NCBI GenBank assembly: GCA_019096155.1 | Contig: JAHCVI010000001.1 | Coordinates: 9,796,001-9,860,000 of the forward strand | Length of the DNA stretch: 64,000 nucleotides | Direction: 5' to 3' | Origin: Staphylotrichum longicolle | Taxonomy: Eukaryota > Ascomycota > Sordariomycetes > Sordariales > Chaetomiaceae | Shown: positions 53,181 through 61,900 of the stretch, piece after piece | Numbering within the stretch: position 1 is the stretch's first letter | How the letters are laid out: each line of letters begins with the position of its first letter | The notes under the pieces: model-generated | The model's database searches: none | What the model saw: the letters and a program-made list of their open reading frames with translations, nothing else | What the model was told of the DNA's origin: nothing | Position numbers and translations under genes: made by a program

Positions 53181-53782
53181 TTACGCAGCTGCCAGATCCG
53201 CCTCCTTCTGCAGCATGCGCGAGTGCCGGTCGACTTCCTCCACGATGCTCTTGATGCCCATGGCTTCGCAGTCGAGCTTCATTTCCTTGCCGTCCTCTGT
53301 TGAAAAGCCAAGTTGTCAGCGGTCTGTTTTTGTAGTATCCGGGGTTGTGCTCTCTGGCCCAGTCTATCCCTCGCTCTTCTTCCTTCCTCTTTTCTCCCTT
53401 GTCGCCTATTCCGTCCCGAGATTTCCAGGTCCCAGTCCCCCCAAGACAGTCGACGGATATTGTCTCTTTCCCTCCAACAATCCATCCCACACTCCCGGCT
53501 TTTTTTTTTTCTCAGAAACATCCCCACTATTGCAAAAAGCCCGCGCCCCCAAGCACGGGATTGCGCAGGCTTGAACAGGACAGAGAGAGGGCTATACGTA
53601 CTGAACTTGATGTGCAGCGAGCTCGGCTGGGTCGAGGTCCGCGGCAGCAGCTGCGTCGTGATGTTCATGCCCGACGAGCGGGCCGTCGGCGGCAGAAAGG
53701 AGAGGAAGAGCCGAGCGGACTTGGCGCGCGCCGAGAAGGGGTTGAAGCGCGTCGTCACGTCGGTGATGAAGCGGGTTATCAT
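53181..53782 (-). CDS. Mitochondrial large-subunit ribosomal protein mL53 (yeast Mrpl44 family)
   Basis: 98-residue mitoribosomal protein from exons 53782-53602 and 53296-53181. The 305-nt intron (GTACGT to AACAG) is unusually long for this window. The sequence MITRFITDVTTRFNPFSARA, then SARLFLSFLPP and IKFKDGKEMKLDCEAMGI, then VEEVDRHSRMLQKEADLAAA matches the compact basic mL53 fold. It acts in the matrix as part of the 54S subunit. The gene is short and split, so neither exon stands out alone. It is head-to-head with the SEC20 gene. Confidence 0.9.
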
Positions 53783-54232
53783 TTTGACTGTTTTTTTGGG
53801 GTCGGTTCTGTTCTCGGTCTCTGTTGTTTGAACGCGGGGTGCGGTGTTACGGTCCGGTCCGGGGGCAATTGGCCGTTCGGTTTGTGTTTGGGCGGCTGTC
53901 GTGGAGCGGGGCGGCCGTGGTTTGGTCTGGATGGTGATTGGGATCGTCGACCAAAAATTTGGTGTTGAATGTCTGCAGTTGAGATGCGACGGAGAAAGCC
54001 GGACGGTGAGCGGGACGGAGTGGAGGTGAGACTGAAACGGACGGGCCGTTGGGAAATTTGAGCCCCGTTTTGTGCCGTTGCGAAACGCCCCTCTTGCCAG
54101 TGACGTCCATTCACTTTCGTCCAATTGGCCCTTGTTTTAAAGATGCCAACTCTCCAGACACACGACACCAGTCCAACTCGCAACGACTAGGTCTGCCCCC
54201 GCGCTCCGGATTTTGACAGCGACAAGAGAGAA
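53783..54232. other. Divergent promoter, mL53 / Sec20
   Basis: About 450 nt shared promoter region. No other feature resolved. Confidence 0.5.
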
Positions 54233-55525
54233 ATGGCGTCTTTCGAATCGCTCCAAGAGCGGCTTGCGGCGCTGCAGGAAACCACGGGGCAGCTCCGAGA
54301 GCTCATCGACCGCCTCGCCAACATCCAGTTCCAGCCCGGCTCCGTCCCGCTGAGCGCCAGCGACGAGGACAACGTCGCCGCCGAGCTCGGCACCGAGATC
54401 AGCCAGATTCTGCGCGAGGAGGAGGAGGACCTCGAATTGCTCCAAGAAGAGATCATCGACCTGCGCGGCGGCCGGCCAGGGAGCGACGCCGAGCACCGCA
54501 AGTCACGACTCAAAGACCACGCCCACCGCCTGCAGACCGACCTCAAAGAGTGCCGCACCACCTTCCGCAAAGCCCAACTCTCTGCCCGCCGCAGCCTCGA
54601 AGCCGCCCAGAAGCTCGAGCGCGACCTCCTCCTCGCATCCTACGCCGCCACCGCCTCCTCCCCCTCCTCCTCCACCATCCTCACCAGCGACCCCTCGGGA
54701 ACCACCACCCCCAACAACCACAACAACAACCCTGCCCTCTCACACCTGACCCCGGAAGAGGCCCGCGCCCAGCTCTTCACCCCGCGCGACCGCCGCCGCC
54801 AGCACAAGAAGCCCGCCTCCTCGGGCGGCGGCGGCACGCAGTCCGACGTCGTGACCGCGTCCACCGACATCACGCTCGCGCTGCGGCGCACCCACGCCCT
54901 CATCTCGGGCGAGCTGGCCAAGTCGGCCTTCGCCTCGCAGACGCTCGCCGAGAGCTCCGCCGCGCTGGCCGAGCTGCAGCGCAGCTACGAGGGGCTCGAC
55001 GGCCTGCTCGCGCGCTCGCGCGACCTCGTCGGCGCCCTCGTCACCGCCCAGAAGAGCGACACGTGGTACCTGCGGGCGGCGCTGCGCCTGCTGCTGTGCA
55101 CGCTCGCCTGGCTCGTGTTCCGCCGGTTCCTGTACGGCCCGCTGTGGTGGATCGTCTGGCTGCCCGCCCGGACCGGGTGGCGGATCACCAGCGGGCTGTC
55201 GTCTCATGTTGGTTCGGGGACGGCCGGGGTGGGGGAGATGGAGGTCGTCGCGCCCGGGGAGGAGGGGAATAGAAGGGTTGTGGTCGGGGTCGGGGAGGAA
55301 GGAGCTGTGCCGACTGTGAGGGTTGAGAGGGAGACGGTGGCCGAGGGGGATCCGGATTCGATGGTTGACAAGTTGGGGAGGATGGTGGAGGATACGCTGG
55401 CTCGTAGAGAGGAGGAGGAGGCGAACCGGACGGCCGAGGACGAGGTGGTGGTGGAGGATAAGCCCAATCCGATGAAGAGAATGTGGGAGGAGAATGTCGG
55501 GCAGGAGGTGAGGGATGAACTGTGA
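54233..55525 (+). CDS. SEC20: Sec20-type ER SNARE
   Basis: Golgi-to-ER retrograde t-SNARE acting with the Dsl1 tether. Single exon, 430 residues. The N-terminal ~170 residues are coiled-coil rich (ASFESLQERLAALQETTGQL, ILREEEEDLELLQEEIIDLR). A low-complexity Ser/Pro/Asn linker follows. The SNARE/Sec20 domain is at about 203-283 (SDVVTASTDITLALRRTHAL, LAKSAFASQTLAESSAAL, LVGALVTAQKSDTWYL). A transmembrane segment follows (LRLLLCTLAWLVFRRFLYG), then a lumenal acidic tail that ends in RDEL. Yeast Sec20 likewise ends in an HDEL retrieval signal, so the terminal tetrapeptide strongly supports ER retention and the chosen stop. The ATG at 54233 follows an A-rich context (gagaaATGG). Confidence 0.95.
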   Translation: MASFESLQERLAALQETTGQLRELIDRLANIQFQPGSVPLSASDEDNVAAELGTEISQILREEEEDLELLQEEIIDLRGGRPGSDAEHRKSRLKDHAHRLQTDLKECRTTFRKAQLSARRSLEAAQKLERDLLLASYAATASSPSSSTILTSDPSGTTTPNNHNNNPALSHLTPEEARAQLFTPRDRRRQHKKPASSGGGGTQSDVVTASTDITLALRRTHALISGELAKSAFASQTLAESSAALAELQRSYEGLDGLLARSRDLVGALVTAQKSDTWYLRAALRLLLCTLAWLVFRRFLYGPLWWIVWLPARTGWRITSGLSSHVGSGTAGVGEMEVVAPGEEGNRRVVVGVGEEGAVPTVRVERETVAEGDPDSMVDKLGRMVEDTLARREEEEANRTAEDEVVVEDKPNPMKRMWEENVGQEVRDEL

Positions 55526-55977
55526 TTGAGCGACAGAGATGACCATCTGTTTTGAAAGATACCGGGCCATTTCTTAACAACATTATATCTCTCCCTTCCT
55601 GTTGTAGCGTAACCGACGTGCCAGTACATAACCCCAGGGGACGGTAAGTAGATTGGCACATGCACATCTCGGTACCTATGTTCATTGATTCATGCTGTAA
55701 TATGTCTGTTTACCCCGTTCGATGCGCTTCATGATGCTCAATTCCAATCTGCTGCCTATATGCACCAATCCATGAAATGCCTCCAGCCCATGCATGCTTC
55801 CTGTCCATCACATGCTAAAACTCCATTCTCAATGCTCGTCATCAACATCGTGACCGACCCATGCCATGCGCCGCTCTTAGATATGTATAGGTAGGAAACT
55901 GAATGACAATAGAAGACACCCTTGATACGTCCCATGTGAGCCGACCCTCCCAACGAGAGGTCCCACAAACCAGCACC
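55526..55977. other. Convergent 3' flanks
   Basis: About 450 nt between the SEC20 stop and the giant-protein stop. No gene or repeat supported. Confidence 0.5.
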
Positions 55978-58900
55978 TCACTCAGCTACCCGCTGCATGA
56001 TCGTTCCAACTGCCACCGCGCCAGCGAGCAGCATCATCATCCTGGGCAGCATCGACGGCCCGCCCTCCTCGTCGCCTGCCTCATCTTCCTTCTTCGCGAG
56101 CCGCTTCCTCAGCCTCGAGCTCGAGCCCCTGCCACCAGCTTCAGACTGGGGCGCGCTCGGCACCGCAGGCTGCCCCGCCGCGGCGGACAGGCGCTCCATC
56201 GTCTCTCTGTCCAGCAAGTGCTGCACGGGCAAGCTCAGTCGGCGGGCTTTGACGTCGCCCAGCGCGCCACGCAGTCCGACCTCTACGAGGCGGGACTCGC
56301 GGAGGCCGAGTGCTAGGTAGCCTGCAGTGTGCTGCCGACCATGGCTGCTACGCAGCGGCTTTGGCTTCGGGGTCGGGGTCGGAATGGCCGGGTGATGTTG
56401 CGAATCGGTGGAAGGGCGGGCTGCCTTTGTGATGGGTGCGGCGCTGGACGCAAGGCTGACTTGCGCTGGGCCCGGGAAGAAGTTGGCGAGTTGAGCAAGA
56501 TCGGGGATTGGGGCGAGAAGGGGCTGTTCTTTTCGTTGCGGTTTCGCTGCGTTTGGCTCCGGCACCAATCTCGGAGTGATGGTTTCGGCCACCGCGGGCT
56601 CCGCGGCAATGGGGGGGATGTCGGCCGAGAGCTCAGGTCTGACGGTTTCGTTTGCCGGAGCTAAGGTGTCTGAGATGTGGGTGGTGAGGTCGTTCACGGA
56701 AATTGCTGGTGTGACGTGTTTGTCGCGGGGTGGCTCCTCGATCCCTGGCTGATTGCAAACATCTTGTTGGATGTCGGCTTTATCGCTTTCCTGTTCAGGG
56801 GAATCGCCGGGCTTGTTAGTTGCCCCTTCGGACCCGAGCGGCCGGCGCAGGATTTCCTCCTCATTCCCAGCCACAGCACCAACATGAGGCGCCGTTTCCT
56901 TGTCAGACTGATAAGTCCCTGCCTTTCCGATGTCACCGGCTTTCTCAACGGGCGGCTGCACAAGATCCCCGCAGACAGCCCGAAGCCCCGGTAGCTTTGT
57001 CTCGTCTCCAGCCGTTGCTTCACTTGGACCCGGGCCGGGCTCATTGGTTTGGACGGATTGATGTTCGCCAGACTCGGACTCCAAACTCTCCCCTCCTGTT
57101 TTCACAGCATCCGTGGCAAGGCCGTCAACGGGGCCACCAAGCTGGTTTGTGGCAAATCCGTTGATGTCCTGTGCCGAACCAATATTCTTCACCCCATTCG
57201 TAATTCCATTCAACGTGCCAGACAGATCATCCGCCTGCTCGACGTCATCCCTGCTGATACCACGCTCCAAATCATCGCTTTCAATCTCACCGACCAGAGT
57301 CGGGACCGGGACAGGTTCCCCATCAACCTTTTTGTCAGGACCCGGCACGGGTTCCTCGGTATCGGCGACCTCGGCGCCAGCCGGGGAGGTTGATGTAGTT
57401 TTTGTCTCCTCGCCGCCATCCAGGTTCGGGGTTTCGGTTTCGGCAGCGCCAGCATCAGTCGGGACCGCGCTGGATTCCTCCCGCCCAGCATATGGCTCAA
57501 ATCCAGTGGTGTCGAGGGCCTTGGCAACAGACGGCATGCGACTCAATTCGTCTTCGGCCTCCTCGACCACATCAGAGGCCGAAGTAGGGGCCGCCGTCGG
57601 CTCTTCTTTCTTTCCCTCGTCTTGATTGGGCTCCAAGCCCTCCATATCGGAAACGTGCAGAGCGTCCTCAGCCACAGCCTCACTTTCGTTGCCAGCGTCC
57701 TCCATCATAGCGTCAGGGGAGACGCCTTCGGCCTTATCGTCGCTCTCCACTCTGTTTGATTCCGACAGAACACCAGAGGGCTGTCCGGGGTGCTCCATGA
57801 CGTCGTGCTCCGTGAATCTGGGGCTGGCTTCATCGGCCAACACCATTGTTTCCGACTCCTTTCGGCCACCAATACCGTCTCCGGAGCCCTCGGCGTTGAC
57901 GGTACCGGACACGATCGAAACGGTTGGAGACTGTTCGGCAATCTCGTTGGCATCAGGCTCCGGGCTATCGTTGTCGTTGATCCCAACCAAAGCTGGCACA
58001 GTGCTCGATGATTTGCCATCCACAGCTGGGGCTGTGAAGGACTCATTCATCGCCTCGTCAACGCCAGGCGTTGGACTCTCAGCTTCAGGACCATCAGTCG
58101 CAGTCGGCGCTGTGTCTGGGCCGCCCACATCACTCTCATCGACCTCACGCTCCGCCTTCTCCGGTTCGGCAACATCGGCCGCAGTGGGGACCTCAGCCTC
58201 CTCCCTAGCTGCGTCGTGTGCCTCCTCAGCAGGGACTCCAGTTTTGACGGCATCAGCATACGTCAAACTCATGTCTGCTTCCTCTTTGAACCCTGCGTCG
58301 GCTTCCTCTCCGGCGTCAAGCTCCGTGCTCTCCGTCTGCGCACCATCAGCCACACCTGGGACCGAGACTCCCTCTCGCAGCTCCTGCGCAGGACGTTTGA
58401 CAGCGTCAGCATACGTCAGAGCCACGTTCGGCTCCTTCTCAGCTTCGGTTTTGGCCACATCCTCATCAAGCCGTGTGCCGTCCGTTTCGGCAGCACTGGT
58501 CAGACTCGGAAAGGCGTCCTCTTCTTTGCGCAGGGTCTCGGAAGGAACCTCGGTCTTGACGGCATCAGCGTACGACACGGCTGCTTCCGGCTCGCTCTGA
58601 GCCTCTTCCTCAGGCACGAGCTCAGCGGGAGTCAATGGTTCGGCAACATCAGCAGACGGGAGAGCATCAGATGGCTGATCTTCGACCGTCTCTTCAGGCA
58701 CCTCCTGATCAGAGGCCTCTTCCCTGACGGCATCGGCATACGTGAAGGTCGCCGTCGAGTCCTCCTTGGCTTCCTTCTCATCCCTTCCATCCGTCTCGAG
58801 CACGATGGCATCCGCACCCACAATGCCGGCAGCAGCTTCGTCTTCTCCCTCCTTCTTAGGGTACTCTTCAGACGGGACCTCGGTTTTGACAGCATCGGCA

Positions 58901-61900
58901 TACGTCGGGACTGCCCCAACTTCATCTTTGCTCTCTTCCATGTGATTGGCATCGAGCATAGTGGCGGTAGCTTTTTCGTCTTCTCTCTCGTCACGTACCT
59001 CCTCCGACGGAACCTCGGTTTTGACGGCATCGGCGAATGTCGGGACCGCGTTTGGCTCGTCCTTACTCTCCTCCTCGTGATTGGCATCAAGCACGAGCGC
59101 GGCAGCCTTTTCGTCTTCTGTCTCCTCACGCACCTCCTCGGGAGGAACCTCGGTTTTGACGGCGTCTGCATACGTCGGGGCCACGTCTGACTCCTCATGT
59201 TTGCTCCCTTCGTGATTGGCATCGAGCTCGGGCGCGGCAGCCTGTTCATCGGAGGCGACTTCCTGGCTCTCAGCTCCGGCAGATTCTTCGTGTTGGACGT
59301 GGTCGACACGCAACTCATGTTTGTCAGCTGTGGTCTTGTCACAAACATCGGTCTTGACAGTCTTGACAGCGTCCCCGGAGGTCGGAGGCTCGTTCATTTC
59401 CTCCTTGGCCTCATCCTCGTTCTGCGTGTCGGTCTTGACGGCATCCGCGTAGGTCAGGAGCTGGTTCAGTTCCTCCTTAGCCTCATCCTTGTTCTGCATA
59501 TCAATCTCGGCGGCATCCACGTCCGTCAGAGGCTCCTTCGCTTCCTCCTCGGCCTCATCCTCGTTGTGCGTATCGGCCTCCGTCGCCTCGGGCACAAGGC
59601 CCTGGCCAACGGGGCCGGCGGCTTCATCATCGCTGGTTTGGCCAAGATCCAGCTCAGATCTTTCCGCCGCACTGCTGTCAGAAACATCGGCCTTGACCGC
59701 ATCCGCATACGTGAGAGCCGGCTCTGGCTGCTCTTTGACCTCCGCCTTATCGTCTCCTGCATCGGCATCAGGGATGATGTCGTGGCTCGCAGCAGTGGCA
59801 GCCTCATCTCCTTCAACTTGGTTGACGCTTGGTTCAACTGTGTCGACTGTGGTGGCCTCGGGAACTTCAGTTTTGGCGACATCAGCGTATGACAAAGGTG
59901 CAGTGGCTTCTTGTTTGACTGCCATTCCCTGAGTCTTTGCCTCGGTCTCGGGAGCAAAAGTCCGTGTCCCTGGGACCGTGTCCTGGCTCTCAATCCCAAC
60001 GGCTTCATCAGGTGCCTCTTCGTCAACACGAACGTCAGCTTGGCTGGCTGCAGCATCATCCTCGGCCTCAGCATTAGCCGACGCCGATATCCGACTATCG
60101 AGTTGTTCCACCTGAGAGTCTCTGGGGAGCTCAGACTGAGCACCCTGTTCCAAAGATTCGTCCACAGCGTCATCCTCAGTTTGATGATCGCCGTCTACCT
60201 CAGCCCCATGTTCGGTTGGTGTCGGCGCTTGGGCATCAAGCTGCTCCACCGGAGATTGTTCCGTGACTTCGACATCAGCACCCGGCTCTGAAGACTCGGC
60301 CGCAGCATCGCCGCCGGTTTGGGCTTCGACATTTTCACCCGACCCGATATCAATCGGTGGTGAGACTTCGGGTTCGACCTGCGGCTCTGGGCCTGCCGCC
60401 ACAGGTTGTTCGAAGGGTTCAGAATCGCCGAGCGGGCCCGAGGACTCGGCCACAGCGTCGTCGCCGGTCTGAGGGTGGGCATCTTGTGCATCCTCAAAAG
60501 CAATCGGTTCTGGACCTTCGGCGAGAACTTGTTGCTCCGGACCCGTCGCGGGGAGTTCCGCGAATTTGGGCTTCGTGCCCGGGTCCGAGGGCTCGTGCCC
60601 TGCGTCGGCTTCGACGCTCGTTTTGCTGAGTGCATGATCAGCATCGACAGTGGACAGAGTCGTGTCTAAGCTGTCTTCCTCGGCCTCGACGTGGTCTTCG
60701 GAACCGGTGCCAAAGCCGCGGCCCTCCTCGGCGCTTTCGTCCGTGATGCTCTGGGGCACTCCGGGTTCCGTGCTCGGTTCGCCGGCTGTCTGATCAGCGT
60801 CAGCCGGATGCGCACCTTCGTCCAGAACGGCATCCTCGAGTTCGACGGGAATCTCGGTGCCAGGGCTGGAACCGAGGTCTTCCTCTGAGCTCTCGTCGGC
60901 GGTGCTTTCCAACATTCCTCCTTCAGCACTCGTCTCACTGGCTGCGTGATCAATATCGGTCGGCTGGGCAATCTCGTCCGAGATGTTAACTCCGGTCTTG
61001 ACAGCCACTTCGGCGCTAAATCCGGGAACGTGACTCTCCTCCAAACTCTTCGCGAGACTCTCGGTCTCCTTGGCGGGACCGGTGGCTAGAGAGTCCTCTT
61101 CCTCGGTCTTGACATGTTCTTCAGTGCCCAGTCCGGAACCGTGGTCCTCCTCCGAGCGCACCTCGGTGGTCGTAGACAATGGAATGTCCGCATCGTCGTC
61201 GCTGCCATGAAGGCTCGTGGGTCTCTCAACGGAGCCGACGACTTGCGAACCATCATCCTCGGCCGCAACATCCTGTTGGGGGCCGGGTTCGGCGCCGTCA
61301 TCCTCCTTCTCGCTCCTCTCGGGGGTGTCAGATGGCCGAATATCGATGTTGTCGACATCCCCGGTCTCATCAGCGGGACCGACATCTTGAGAACCTTCAT
61401 CGCTGGGATTTTCTTCGGGGACAAGCCCGGTTCCATCGCCACCTTCTTCGCCACCGAGAAGCGTCGCCGTGTCACCCTGGTCGGGCCCGGCCTCACGGTT
61501 CGGTCTCTTCTTGGTTTTGACTGCCTTGTCAGTCCCAAGATCGGCCTCGACGACAGCCTCCCCGGTTTCCGGCTCGGCACCGCACGCCACCCCGGGGCCG
61601 GCAGTATACGCCTTGTCCTCCCCCGCGCTCACCTCGGCACCGCGCACGGCGCCGAGGTCCTCGCTCGCACGCGACGGTGGCGGCTCGGACGCGGACTCGC
61701 GTGGGGAGTCCGGCGGGAGTATATTAGGAGTCGCAGTCCCAGGTTCATGCGAGACCGCGGCGGGGGCGGCCGGCTCCTTGTCATCCAGGCTCGGGTCCGA
61801 CTCCCGGACTTGAGGGGTGGGGAAGTCCGGCGCGTGCGCGTCGGTGTATGCGGAGGGCGCCTCGGCCCCGAGATAAATAACCTCGCTCTGACTCTCTTTG

